Origin: Dryococelus australis
Lineage: Eukaryota > Arthropoda > Insecta > Phasmatodea > Phasmatidae
DNA length: 64,000 bases
Direction of reading: 5' to 3'
Assembly (NCBI GenBank): GCA_029891345.1
Contig: CM057002.1
Coordinates: 65,986,590 to 66,050,589, forward strand
Below the pieces are notes generated by a model, which saw only the letters and a list, made by a program, of their open reading frames with translations, had not been told where the DNA came from and ran no database searches. The position numbers and the translations under genes are program-made. This document shows positions 26,060-38,864 of the stretch, one piece after another (the first letter of the stretch is position 1; each line of letters begins with the position of its first letter).

Positions 26060-26940
26060 AATGTGTTATTTCAAATGGCCATTCTCAGCTATTTAACCTT
26101 GAGAACTTGTTTTATTTAAAGCAATATGGTGGCACAAATGTAAATATGTGCTGTTTTGAAGACAATATTTTACAGTATAAATTAATAAACTGCATATAAG
26201 GTATGTCCAGTTTAATTCCTTGCAACAACAGATGTGTTGTTAATATTCAAAATGGCAGGGAGAATGTAAAATTCAATAATTAAGGAAGAAGAAAATGAAA
26301 ATATTCAAAAGGGAACTCAGTGGCTCCATGAAAGTTGAAATTATTTACGTGACTGACGATTCAGATTTTGTTACACATTTTTATATGTCAACAAGGTCCG
26401 CACATAAAATTGTCAAAACAGCATGTCAAGATCTTGCCAGTAAGGGGTTACAGTCTATTGTTGCATTCAATTTTGGAGTGTTTAAGACCCAGAAACAAGA
26501 TGTTCCATACACACAGTAACAATTCTCATTTATGTTGTGGTGCAAGCAATGCCGTATGTGTTAGTGTTATATAAAGCAAATTCACACTGCACATGCCAGT
26601 TCGTAAAGCTACAGATACATGAGAAATTAGAGGTTGTAATTTATGAAGCATTAAGTATGAAAAAATTAACTTTCCAGACTATTCAGTGCAATAGCAGTTC
26701 TAAAATTATTAACCCTCTTAGTCTAAATAAAGTTCCTTCTTCTGTAACTTAAAATACCTTTTTCATATCTATGACAGCCCATAAAAAAATCTTTTCACCA
26801 AAAGTTAATAAGCTGTTAATTGTGAAGAGGTTTTATAGCAAACTAACATACTATTACGTATTTAATGCCATGATATACAATCATCCAAAAATTGCTTCTG
26901 AAGCTGAGATGAGTTAGATTTGGGCAGCTCTTAACAGCTA
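26060..26940 (+). other. Unassigned intronic DNA with small ORFs
   Basis: A 74-codon plus-strand frame at 26295-26519 begins with ATG and contains VEIIYVTDDSDFVTHFY, which is reasonable protein-like sequence but matches no family I know. No convincing splice sites or neighbouring exons support it. The rest is AT-rich without recognisable content. Confidence 0.2.
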
Positions 26941-26944
26941 GAGA

Positions 26945-27150
26945 GCAGATGACAGTAAAATGATGAGAATGGAGCAGTGCCGGAGTACAAGGGCGGGAGA
27001 AACTTAAGATCCTGGAGATAACCTGCCGATCAGTAGTTTTGTCCAACACGATTCTCACTTGCGAAAATCCGGAGTGACCTGGCTGGGGATTGAACCCAGT
27101 TTGCCTTGTTGGCAGGCAAGCAGTTAACTGATCAGTTACAGTAAGCCCCA
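26945..27150 (-). repeat. tRNA-derived SINE, copy 1
   Basis: On the minus strand the head (about 27150 to 27070) looks like a tRNA: an A-box-like region (GTAACTGATCAGTTAACTGC), then the B box GGGTTCAATCCCC at about 27096-27084. It is followed by a tRNA-unrelated body running to about 26945. A second copy in the same orientation lies at about 36400-36632, with matching body landmarks such as GAATCGT, GGACRA, CAGGTT and CCCTTG. It is a pol III retroposon mobilised by LINE enzymes. Confidence 0.75.
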
Positions 27151-27477
27151 TGAAGCTGAGTATTTGACTGTAATGCAAGCTGAAGCTTATTTGTAAAAAG
27201 CCTGTAGCTTTAATTAGCATGCAAGCAGCAATCATCACACACTAATTACAATTTATAGGAAACATTAATTATCTTTTTACATTAAGGACTTCACCTGCCT
27301 GCAACTACTTTGCACGTACGAGGCTTTGAAACGCATAAACTAAGACATACTCTCATTCACTCACTTCACTGCCTCTATGTGTAACACACTCAACTGGTCC
27401 ACCATCTTTACATTGCTTGAACGTAACTACGTGGTGACCCTAATATTATTATGGCACACTAATACAAAACTGCCACC

Positions 27478-27754
27478 TTTTCCCCAGACCTTTTGCTAAA
27501 ATTCTTTTCCTCTAAGGATTGATGCCATTGCATTATAATATACTTACCAAAATACTCTTCTGATCTTACAAAATTGTCCTGCATAATTTACAAAGAACAA
27601 TAACACAGTATTTTCCCCACACTCAAAATTATTTTATATGCTTCTGGTAGTGATGCACGATAGATATAACTATCAAATATTCCAGAATTCCAAGACATTT
27701 AGCTAACTTGTTCAAAATTCCTTGACATTTCACCATTTCCCAGACGAGTGGCAA
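27478..27754 (+). repeat. Dispersed repeat, copy 2
   Basis: This is a direct, diverged copy of the repeat at 16291-16617, with the same landmark order from CAGACCTTTTGC through AAGGATTGATGCC, CTTACAAAATTG and CAGAATTCCA to GACGAGTGGCAA. It is about 50 bases shorter through internal deletions. It carries no open frame shared with copy 1. Confidence 0.7.
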
Positions 27755-28245
27755 TCTCATAATAAAAGTGTCAACCCTCAAGTTCCTATATATGGAATTT
27801 AGCACCTAAAACTGATTCTAGAAACAACATTTTAACCATTCTCGTACAAAAAATTAATAATCCTTGAATTTGAAATGAGAGCTTGAAACTTTTCTTTGGG
27901 CACAAAACATTTATTAAATGCTTTGTGTGTTTAGACGCCACTACAAAATGTACAAGTTTTTTTTCAATCACGTGTTAACTACCAAACCTCTGTAATGCGC
28001 TTCATGAACCATGATGTACTGTACATCAGAATACAGACTAACAGCAAGTCTGTAAACTGACCACTTACCCCCTGCAATAGTAACAACACTATGCTTTTTA
28101 GATAAAACTTTTTCACTTAATGTGGGCTGGGAAAGCGACACATCACTAATACATTTTTATTTGATGGATGGATACACAGTCCCACATTTCATCGAGTTAC
28201 TTGCCAGTTTGAATGGAAAATGGTTATCAGAACATGCTTAGGTGG

Positions 28246-28354
28246 TTTAGATATGTGCCATAGCTAAGTACCTACACACACTACTCAAATCAAGGAATTT
28301 AGATATGTACCATAGCTAAGTACCTACGTACACTGCTCGAATCAAGGAATTTAG
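28246..28354 (+). repeat. 52-bp tandem duplication
   Basis: Two units of 52 bp (28246-28297 and 28298-28349) are followed by the first bases of a third. Each starts TTTAGATATGT and includes CATAGCTAAGTACCTAC and ATCAAGGAA. Only four or so positions differ, pointing to a recent local duplication. Confidence 0.9.
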
Positions 28355-28599
28355 AAGACAGCAGGTAGAAAGGAGGGCACTTTTGTTACATAAATGTGTA
28401 AATTTGATCTTTTTTGATACATTTTAAAAACTGATGCTGTGTTGATTAAATCTATTATGTTACAATATTCTCTTACAAAATTATGATTTTACAATATTTA
28501 GCATAGAATAAAGTTATAATTTTCCACATACAATATTACATACTTTTATGACTTTGTAAGGGTTCTTTTCACAGAGACAAGTCCGGGATGAACACCCCC

Positions 28600-29000
28600 T
28601 AATGTTTTATTTTGTCCATTATGTGTACACACATGTTACAATATCTGCGTGTTACTAGGCACCGAGCATCACCGTGGTATAAAACCACTGTTCACGCGTC
28701 AGCGGCAGCCACCGATATACACACACGACTAGCCTGCCCAGCTCCAACTCTACAGAACTCCGGGTGTGCATGCTTACTGGCTCACTGGGGGCCGGCATAC
28801 GTAACGCCCTAAGAAGCGATTGTCCAGCTTCAACTCTACAGAACTGACTAGTACGGCCGGTGGTGCTGCCCGCCTGCCTGCGTGTGTGCCCACTGCTGCG
28901 CTGCAAGACGCTGACACGACTCTTGTTGCAGCACTTCCTCCACGGTTTGCACTCTATGCTCTGTACCTCATATGCTATATATACTCGGTGCAACATACAT
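28600..29000 (-). repeat. GC-rich block with TATA-like boxes and internal repeat
   Basis: This block is clearly GC-richer than its flanks. It holds two copies of a 21-bp string (CAGCTCCAACTCTACAGAACT and a one-base variant), at about 28739 and 28825. On the minus strand TATATATAGC lies at about 28984-28975, with GC-rich sequence downstream. On the plus strand GGTATAAAACC lies near 28676. The block could be a solo LTR or a promoter, but no partner copy or gene was found. Confidence 0.3.
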
Positions 29001-29976
29001 TACCTTACAACTTCTTAGAATTAAATACTGTATATCTGTTTTCTGAAATTATAAGGAGTTGTAATTGGCTACCAAAATTAAGTTAATATTCTGCTATTTT
29101 CAAACTATTCAAGTTTAATGGGATTACACTTTGCCATCTGCAAAAATCCAGAATTCTTTTCGTACTTTAGTTTTAAAGTATCAAATGAATTTATAAATAT
29201 TTATTTCTGCTCACATTGTAGCCAACTGCTAAAATAAAAAATGATTTAATAGTTTTCTTTGATTTACCTAAATTATCTAAGTTTTACCTTCATAACAAGT
29301 CTGACTATTTGGTATATGCACATACCTAAGTTGATGCAGGCAATGTGAGTATATCACAAATTAATTTATCCCTCTGAATATATTAATTACAATGCTGATA
29401 AATACAGTCTAGAGAAATGTTTTTAGCTCCCCTTCCTACAACCGTCCTTTAAATTGTACGAATGCTGTTCACTACAACATTTGTATTGTGCTACATGCAA
29501 CATTAAACAGATGCTTGTCAGAAATTTATGAAATACACATTTTAATGCAAGCTATCGACAACCCATCTCAGCCTCCATTTACAGTGCCACCTCTGTCTCT
29601 ATTATGTGAGGCACAATCAAAGCTAAGCCAGTTTGAGCTGTCATGTGGACTAGAAGTGCGGATGCACAAGAAGTGCAGATCAAGCAATAAGCTAACATGC
29701 TAGCATTCTCTCACACGTCTTAGATTGCGCTGCTGTCAACTCTGCCAGTTTACTACTGAACCCTTCCCAAGTAATCGGCAAGTGGTGATTTCAGTCACTA
29801 AAATCTAGATTACATTTGTTTAGTAGCTCACACAAAGTGACAAGAGTTGAGCCGGCTACTTTCCTTGTGTGAGTGACACGTATTGGTGAGTTGCTACTAG
29901 CATTCCATAAAACAGAAGGGAGAGCCACTACGAAGAGTTTTATTTTACCAACACACCGGCCTTCACCTTGCTACAA

Positions 29977-30195
29977 GCTATTCACTATAAGGCAATCACT
30001 ATTTAAGGCTCTTTATTTAGAATAATAACCTGTACATATATTTAATTGTAACTTTAGAAGTTAACTTTAGCGTGCTGTGAAGTATACTTATTACTCCCAT
30101 ACGGTAATATTTACTTAAATAGTGGCAAAAGGACAAAAACTGGCTGGAAAAAATAAGTAGGTACTAAGAAGTGCTCGTTTGAATAAGAACAGCCT
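29977..30195. mobile_element. MITE-like element, copy 2
   Basis: The left end (29977-30011) reads GCTATTCACTATAAGGCAATCACTATTTAAGGCTC-like, shown here only by its landmarks TTCACTATAAGG and CACTATTTAAGG. The right end (30157-30194) is its rough inverse, with AAGTGCTCGTTTGAATAAGAAC. The subterminal ACTGGCTGGAAAAAATAA matches the equivalent part of the copy at 20766-20945. This copy is more diverged and about 40 bases longer. Confidence 0.55.
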
Positions 30196-33100
30196 GTAAT
30201 TGTAGACAACTGCGACTAATATAACTAACTATCCCGCCACTTACACATGTCGCTTCAAGTTGCAGTATGTATTGTGCACTAAGTTTTTTGAACTATGTCA
30301 GGTAATTGGAGTGAAGAACAGTGTACAACATTTTTATGTCTGCAACAAGGTTTTGTGGACTTATTTCATTCTGTATAATAGGAATAGAGAAACCCAAAAT
30401 GCAGCCAATGAAAACATTGCTTACGAAGATTTAAAATTTTCCTGTGAAAGTGGAATTATAAATAACAAAATAAGTGCTTTTAGACACAATGTTTACAAAA
30501 TAATGGCAAACAATAAAAAAAAACCCGTTTTGACTTGCCTACACGTGAGGACCAAACATGCAAGTTGCTAGAAAGGGATGTAGCCGACTCAGAGGGCAAG
30601 TTACTTGCCAGCTACTAACAAAGTCTAGCAACTGGGTTCCAGTGGCAAAGTGGAATGGTCAAGTTACCAACCCACTGGCCAGGTGAGCTGCTAAACATGA
30701 ATACACAACTTAATCGCAATACAATGTCCAATAGTCAATATTCATCACAAAATTACAGTGATGGACAAATGCACATGTTTAAAGCAGAAAGTGATTTTCA
30801 TTACTGCACTTCTGAGAACATAATACCCTCCAATTTTCCCAACTTGCATACACTGCAGCAGTGCTAAATTTTGAAATTACTTATGATTTAAATCTTTAAA
30901 CCTATAACTACAGTAAGAACTTTCTCAGTACTATGCTAAAAATTCACAGCTGGTGCTTAGAATGTTAGTCTTGAAGCTACCACTGCTTCATCATATTATT
31001 AAAGACTAATTTTCCATGTCAACAATTTTAAATGACACAATTCATAAACTTTCCAGCCAATAACCGAATAGATCTGGAATTATAAAAAATATTAAAAAGA
31101 TGCCCAAAGGAGGGGAACTGGAAGACTAAGGATATTACTCACTGTTGCCAACATTTAAAAAGTAAATTCTGGGATGACGCTAGATAAAGCAGCAATAAAA
31201 AGTCAAAACTAATTTAAGAAATGTAAATTACCACTGTATTGATACAGACTGACTAGATCACACTAGTAACCAACTGCCATTTAAATCTAGTATGCTTTCA
31301 ATGAATATCTGTGACTGGATTTTTAATTCAAGCCTACATAGTTGATCAGAAATTACGAAATGTACATACACACCTAACAATTAAACAACTTTGCATATGC
31401 AAGCCTTGCAATATTTTTAATTTGTTTCAAATGTAGCACCAGCAATCCTAGTTACACACTGTCAAGTTCTACTCAACCATCCTCCTTACAGCACATTTCG
31501 CAATTTCTTGATCTTGCTTTTTACATGGATTACATATTCATGTTTTGCCCAAAATAGGGGGAACGGGGGAAATTATCAAGTCTATTAACGTTCAGATACG
31601 GTGAGACAGTGATGAAACAATAACTCAGTAGCAGACAAAAAGCTATTTAGGCACTGGGAAGTACTACTGAACTGTGAATTGTGTTGCAGGTTTAATTTGT
31701 TTTGTTCACATTCTGTTTACTAAACGTTTGGTGCTCAATAGTGTGCAGTATGAACTTAAATTAACAAAAATATATAGTAAATTCCCTTACTACACTAGGC
31801 AAAGAACTTTATAAAACAAACTTGCTCATTCCTGCAAAGAACTTTCAAAACAAAGAAAGCTACACCAAGTTTCAGCATCTTGTTGGTTTCATGGTACATC
31901 AGTTCCTCCAACACTGCAGTTACAGTTTAGTCCTACCAACCCAAACTGTGACACCGGTTCACATTACCAGATACACCAATTATTCTAAACACATAAGTGT
32001 AATGCAGTAGCAAGTTTAAAGTTTCCTGTAACCTGCAACACGGCAAAGAGTGTAATTTATTTTAAACTTCCCTTGGCCTTTCCCACATGAGCAAGAGAAA
32101 GGACAGGCAAGTGACAATCCTACCACCACTTTAAATTACACCATTTATCAGATGCGTACAACATGCTTGCTGCCACCAGTTTTAGGATAACTTAACACTT
32201 ATTTTCTTAAGGTGGTCATCTGGGTTAACATATTCTACATATTTGAGACATGCAAGCACATTAGAATTTAAAGTGGTGCGCGCCGCCGCTATAAGGCTAC
32301 GTGTCTCTCATGCTCCTGACTTTCTGCAGATTGAATTTCCACGGTTATTTGAAAGAATTTTCTGGTCGATTGTCCTTGCCTCTTGGAGACTTAGTGTGGT
32401 GAATATTTCAGATCTTGGTCGCCAAGATTTAAGCTACAATGCCCTCAGAGCCGGCAGTTTTTGAGAATTGGGAGTTTGGGCGATTGTATGATCTTAAGCG
32501 ATAGACGAGCCAATAGAACAATGAGTGGCGATGGAAGAGTCCGTAGGAGTAAAGTCTGCAGACTGCGAGAATCGGTGCAGTGAAGACGCGACTGGCAGGC
32601 TAGACTATTGAACTGGATGTACGAGTGTAAGACATTTCAAATGATGGCAACAGTGAGACTGAACAATGTTATGAATTACGTGACTACAATCAACAGACAC
32701 TGAGAAGGACTCCTAAGTACCGAGATATAAATTTTTATGTTGCAAACAATAGCTGTTGGAATAAATTAAAATCAAATTTAGTTAATTTATTTTTATTAAG
32801 ACCTCCATCTGTCATGAACTCTGATATACCCCCCCCCTCCACCAACCCGGCAAAAAAAAAAAAATGAACATCTGGTTTTGTATTTACGCCTATTTCTCTT
32901 ATTAAACACACTTTGGATTAACTGGATTTTTGATTTGGTGTGATTTGGATTTGCAGGACTTAATGGAGTCTGAAATCTTGCTTCATGATGTAACTTCCAT
33001 TTAACTTGTCAAAGACAAGTTGAATCATCTGATTCAAAAACTACAATTTCATTGATAAAATGACACACAACACAGATCAAACACAGTTCTTAAACATAAA

Positions 33101-35240
33101 AAGCAATTTACAAACATTATTTACAGTTTAAAACCACTTTATTGACTATTTAAGCAACACTACTGTAACTACAGCTACTTGCATATGAACAATGTTGAAA
33201 CACAGATTTAGCACACACTGTTTTAAAAGCAACAAATATTACCATCAACACTTAAAATGAAGTTCCACTGTACAAACGTAGAAAAATATTAAATATAGTT
33301 TACATACATACTTAACCCCTATAAAATTTTCCCACAATACTCAAGTCCCTATGAAGATGTTATTAGAGATCCAAATTCTAGCGAAGATAGTGTAAAATTT
33401 TGGAAACTATACAATGCAAACAATTAACCATACTGACCTATAAATACTCTACATTAAATGCATAGTCACCAATGTTTGGAGACAAATAAAGAACTAAAAC
33501 TGTAGCAATTACTCTCGATTCTCACGCACTTCATCTTTATCATAATAAATAGAAACTGGTGGAAACTATGAAAACCTCAAAGTACAAACAATTATTGAAA
33601 TACTAGCTTATGTAGGAAGTGTTGGCCAAGGGGAAAACTATAAAAATAGGTCCTGTATAATATTTTACCAATCACAACACACACACCCAATTTGAGATCA
33701 CTACATTTCTTTCGTAATTTAGTTAAGATAAATATTCTAACAACATAACTGAAAGGGTTACTAACTTGTACAAGACCAAACAAACAGTCTAAATACAATA
33801 CATACTAAGCATCTGCATTTCAAAACCAACGACATTAAAGTGTACTTTTAACTCCTACACTACAACAAGATAAGCAAGTCCATTCTTCAGATAGGCAGAG
33901 TTGTGTAGCCAAGTATCACCACCATACGAGTGCGTAAACCGCACTCCATACAAGTAATACTGAAAGGTAATAAGTGACCAGTGCCGAGAGAAAGTATCAA
34001 TCAAGATGTCTGTCAAATGCCTACTGTTGTCTGCATTCGTTGGCTTGGTTGAACGAGTGACGGCGCGACAGGGTCATTCTCCCTTTCGGGGCAGCAACTT
34101 GCAACGCGCCGGGGTCAGAAGCAAGCGAAGCAGTCCTGTGGGAAGCAGGGATACCACTACTATACACTAAGCAGCAGGGGACGCCAACAGTTTGCAAAAA
34201 ACAGCCAACATTTGCAAGCCTGGCCATACACAGCAGCTCATTACACAAACATTTACAGCAGTAGCAAACAAAATAAACAAATGTGCAACTTAAAACGAAA
34301 CACTAACAAAACTGTACGAAAACACATTCCATGCACACATTTTTACACATGCACAGGCAAAACAATTATACATGAGCAATGAAAGAAACACACAGATTCC
34401 TTAACAAAAGCATGTTAATCACAAATATAACACCCACAGTTTCAGAAAAAACATTCACAGCAGACAAAAAACACTTTTGCACATCCACAAATTTTACTTA
34501 AAATTAAAGCTACACAACACAAGTCCTGCAAATAAGTATAACCAAATTTTCAGTCTGTTCTGAACATTTCCAATCAGTTCTGTGCACATAATGCGTTCTT
34601 GCGACAATTTACAAGTTGCTATGAAGGAAGGAGATGTACAAACCAAGAATTAGTGTAGCCAGTGCATATTGTGTAAATACTGTGCGCGCCATGCCTGGGC
34701 AATATTTGTAAAAAATTTTCTGTCCGATTGTGCCATAAAATTCAAAATGGCCAAGCGAGAATTTACTAGTTAACAACATACTTGTTTAAAAAGTTACCAC
34801 CTAATATACAAATCACACACCACATGAAATCCTGCAACAAATATTTTGCGCTTGTGCCAACATATGAACAACAGAGCACTGCAGCCCCACTCATACCACA
34901 CACACTAACCCTGACAATGGTGGATGCCTAAAAGTGAAACTTCTATTATACAACTTTGCTTTCCCATTGAAAAGTTTTTAGGGAGTTATGTTGTCAGTAC
35001 AGTAAATCATCATAATTTACATGGAAGCAAACACTCAAATATTTTTATATTTTTGAATGTAAAAAATACTGTATTATCGCCAGGCACAGAAAATTTATTG
35101 TTTACAGTTATGAATGAAAGTGTCATTCTAATACTTCTATCACTAAACATCTTTACTTCAGTCAGATTAAGAAATATTGCATGCATATGTTGCATCTGAT
35201 TGGCTGCGAAGCCAGATGAGTAAACTACATACTAATTTAC
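30196..35240. other. Unassigned intronic DNA
   Basis: No family was recognised. The frame at 30260-30571 (about 100 codons) has no known motif. A CG-containing patch at 32270-32600 stands out slightly. From about 33050 to 34900 the plus strand is A/C-rich with few runs of G, and a minus-strand AATAAA lies near 33143; this would suit a transcribed minus-strand 3' region but proves nothing. Confidence 0.35.
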
Positions 35241-35244
35241 ATAC

Positions 35245-35703
35245 ACAGAGGAGCAATTACTTTACGACCACCCTGACCCGGGAACATTCTGCACAGACGG
35301 TTACATGTGATGCGTTTGTAGCATGGTACATACTGTACCGGGCAGGTCCACAGTATGTAAATGTCTGAGGCATCAGAATGGAAAAAGCAGTTCATCCATC
35401 AGAGTTTGATAGAGGTCAGATTGTGATAGCGTGGTGCCTCGTACCAGCATTTCTGAAACGGCCCGTCTCATTGGTTGCTCTTGCACCACTATTGTGAGCA
35501 TGTATCAAAAGTGGTGCAACGATGGAGAGACCTTGTGTCAACCACAGCACTCTGATGCGAGGGGGCAGTGGAGGCTTTTGCATATTGTTTGGAACAACCA
35601 GAGGATAACAAATTGAGAAATCGCACAGAGGCACAACAATGGTGATCAGAACAATGTTTCACAGCACACAGCTGCAAATGGAACTGCGGAATTTAAAACC
35701 CTA
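35245..35703 (+). pseudogene. Tc1-like transposase fragment (N-terminal)
   Basis: The plus strand encodes a degraded N-terminal DNA-binding region of a Tc1-like transposase: EFDRGQIVIAWCL (from about 35401), then after a frameshift near 35440 ISETARLIGCSCTTIVSMYQKW (quoted in part as ISETARLIGCS), DARGQWRLLHIV and a Q-H-T region. This is the paired helix-turn-helix that binds the terminal repeats. The sequence ahead (35245-35370), with CCGGGAACATTCTGCAC, is probably the element's 5' flank. The catalytic domain is absent, so the copy is truncated. Confidence 0.75.
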
Positions 35704-36395
35704 TAATTATGTTATTACACTTATTTAATACAAATGTATGTTAGTAATTTTTATTTTACATCATCTTAAGTACTTTAGTGTTCAACATTGGCTGGAGGTA
35801 TTGCGTGTCTGAAGCCGGAGGAGTTATTGTGGTGGCTATGGCGACCCTGGTACACAAGTCACATTCCTCATTGCCTCTACGTGCAACAGTCTTTACGTCA
35901 GCAATTCTCCTCTGGAGATTCTCAGTTCTGGAGACTATCATTTTACTGTGTAATAATAAAAAATAGAAAACTGTGCTACATATCACTCCACAATTTAAAT
36001 GACTGTAAAATTAGGCAGAACTCTTGAAACAAGAAATCAAAGAATCCAAAATGGCAAGTCAGTAAGAGCCAGAACTGCAATGGCATTCTCACATAGTGGC
36101 AGTGTGGAAGGTACAGCCACAACTTAATGTCAAACGTGAGATAATTCGTACAAAAAACCAACTTTCAGAACAATGGAATTCGGAAAGAAGAATGAGGGTT
36201 ACATATAAGTGAGAAGCAGCAAAGCTTAACATAATGAACATAAATTAAGAGATAAATGTTAAATAGCGTTAACATGCAGGCTATGGAAGTGTAGGGTAAC
36301 TAGAAAATTAAGTTACTTGGGCACTGTAACTGACAACTTGGTACTGACCTAACACAATGAACGCCCATAGAAAATGCAGTGGCAAGGTTTAGGCA
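35704..36395. other. Unassigned intronic DNA
   Basis: Several short overlapping frames occur at 35756-36161, but none has a recognisable motif. I see no repeat ends here. Confidence 0.4.
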
Positions 36396-36632
36396 ACTCT
36401 CGGAAACCAGATTTTGAGAACCAATGAGAGTGAAGCAATGGCACAGCGCTAGAATGCAAGGGTGAGGGGAAGTGGGATAGTCCCTAGAAAACCTGACTAA
36501 CAGCAGCATCGTCCGGAACGATTCCCACGTGCAAAATTCTGGGAGTGAGCCTGCAGAGAATGGAACCCATTTTACCTTTGTGGAAGGAGAGCGTTCTTAG
36601 CTGATATATCAACCGTAGCACTCTCCCGCAGA
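36396..36632 (-). repeat. tRNA-derived SINE, copy 2
   Basis: This is the same SINE family and orientation as 26945-27150. Minus-strand landmarks are an A-box-like region with GATATATCAGCTAAGAACGC, a B box decayed to GGGTTCCATTC, then CACTCCCAGAATTTTGC, GGGAATCGT, GTCAGGTT and CACCCTTGCATTC. The higher B-box decay suggests an old insertion. Confidence 0.7.
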
Positions 36633-37698
36633 TAAGTAATCCACCAAAAATTTTGGCAAGAAAAACAAGTCTTAACAACAGTTTTGCATGCTGGTAAATA
36701 CATAATACAAAATTAGAAATACAAATAAAATTAGAGCTCAGAAGTTACTTAATTATATTGATTTTGCTCTGAGAGATAAAGTTTCACCTATGTGACATTT
36801 TCTGAACTGTGATCTTTCATGACCTTTTAAGGTTGAAAGGTCAACACACTAATTTAATAATTCCCTAGGGAATACACACACAGTATGGGCAAAAATATAG
36901 ATTGAATAAATAGTATGGACAGTCTTACTACATAAAAAAAAACATTTTTGCACTGTATTTTTAAACTGTATAAATGTTATTTGTAGCAGAAATTTTTAAC
37001 ATGGTGCTGCACTAATCATACAGGTTTTATTTTTCTTCAAGTTTGTGTACATTTTCATTATGGAAGTATTGAAATTGTTCAAGTTCGGTAGGATAGTCAT
37101 TTGATGAATATTTTTATTCCAGATGGTTTAAGGGCAGGGAAACAGAAACACGATGTCATGTGAATAACTTAAAATTATTCTGAAAATGGAACCACTACTA
37201 ATGAATGATTACACACAGAACGTCCATCTGTGGTGAACAGTGGCTACTTTATGTAACCACAAGAATGTATTTCTGCAGGAAAACTCAGCACACTTAATGC
37301 ACGAGAAAATTTCATGAAATATATATATTTGTATCAGTGTTAATTGTAATGCAAAATATTATTCAAGATAATGAATTTATTATAATTTTTAAGGGTGCAT
37401 CACACTCCTTTCCTATCCTTTAAATTAAAGGCATACATGCCCGCAGGAAAGCTAATGGAATTGGGAAGATCCAATAAGGGAGTCCAGTTAAGGAACCTAG
37501 ACCAGAGATACTGCCATCTCTTCCACTATTTCCAACAAACATTTTTATTACAGTAACATTAAGAATACCTTGTACTCTTGCACTAAGTATATATAATACA
37601 CTAACATAGCTCCAATTGCGATATCCTTTAAATATAGATTGCAAGGGTCATACACCAAAAATACTCAAGACACCAAAATATGAAACAAATATTTTGTT

Positions 37699-38037
37699 TT
37701 ATAAAATAAATCTTAAGAATGGCAGCATGTATATCTGATCATATGCATACAGACACCAACTGGAACACATACCAATTGCTACTATCTGCTTGTGTTCAGC
37801 CAGTAATTTAAGTAGTACAGTACAGAGTGCAAGTAGCACAGTACAGTGTAGTCTGTAGTGTATTAATGGTGTGGCATGTGGTAGTAGTACTGTGGTGAGT
37901 GCGAATACAGACAACATAACTAGTGTTCCTGCAGTGATGACTACATATAGTCTGCACATATCTAACTTGTCTTCAAGTGTTAGTGAATGTGCATCCACCT
38001 TAAAATGTTGATCCCAAAACTTACTCCAAGAATACAC
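37699..38037 (-). CDS. Unrecognised hydrophobic exon-like ORF
   Basis: The minus strand is open for about 112 codons and ends at TAA (37701-37699). The middle part has two hydrophobic runs that could be membrane segments (LYVVITAGTLVMLSVFALTT and a Leu/Val-rich run before LLAEHKQIV). A donor-like GTATGT follows the codons for AIG at 37773/37772, so an exon ending there is possible. The acceptor side is weak (ACATTTAG before TGTGTATTC). Repeated ACTGTACT motifs inside argue partly for low complexity. I do not recognise it. Confidence 0.25.
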   Translation of the reverse strand: MYSWSKFWDQHFKVDAHSLTLEDKLDMCRLYVVITAGTLVMLSVFALTTVLLPHATPLIHYRLHCTVLLALCTVLLKLLAEHKQIVAIGMCSSWCLYAYDQIYMLPFLRFIL

Positions 38038-38395
38038 ACTAAATGTGTACGTGGAACTATTTTACACATGTTTAGGCAGCCTTCCATCCAATTTTAATCT
38101 CAGCTCAAACAATTTTCAGTTTGTTTGATTCTTGCAAATAATTTTTTCATAAGTGACTGGCCTGGTAAACAATACAATTTTTTCATTACAGCACTCAATC
38201 ACGTGTGTTGCAAAACAACAATCATATGCAGAAACTTGAATCCTTGGAAGGAGCACGGAGAGAATTAAAAAAGCCAGTGTTTAAGAGCTTCTATATTGCA
38301 CACACAAAACAAAAGCACATGTAGTGTGTATGTACAAATAGGGGATCACAACCCAATTATACGGTATTAATAATAATATTAATATAATAATAACA

Positions 38396-38460
38396 TTAAC
38401 ATGCACACAAACACACAAAAACACACACAAACATAAAAAACACTCAAACACATACACACT
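38396..38460. repeat. CA-rich low-complexity tract
   Basis: The plus strand is an irregular ACACAA/ACACAC tract interrupted by A runs. It is a simple-sequence repeat inside the intron. Confidence 0.8.
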
Positions 38461-38864
38461 TGATTCAAGTTGTTGCAACCACCTCTCCTTTATAATGTTT
38501 TTGAGAAAGAGTGGAAAAGTAAAATAAAGTAAACAATTTGAGGGGACTGCCTAAAAATAAATTTGTTGCTCTTTTTTTGATGGATGCAGGTGTCATTTCT
38601 TTGGGCAAGAGCTGTATTGCAAGCAGTTACATATCTAAAAATAGATACAAACCCCTAGATTTTCAGCACTAGTGAATACCCATCAATAAGGACCCCTGAA
38701 AATGGTGAACCGTGAAATACACGAAATACAGCGAAATTTGACATTTCACCATTTTAGCGAAATCTACCTTTTCTTTTTATACAAAATGCAAAATTTTGCA
38801 CGAAAAAAACATTAATACAAATATTTACATTCTTCAGATATGGTAAATAATCTTTTACAATAAA

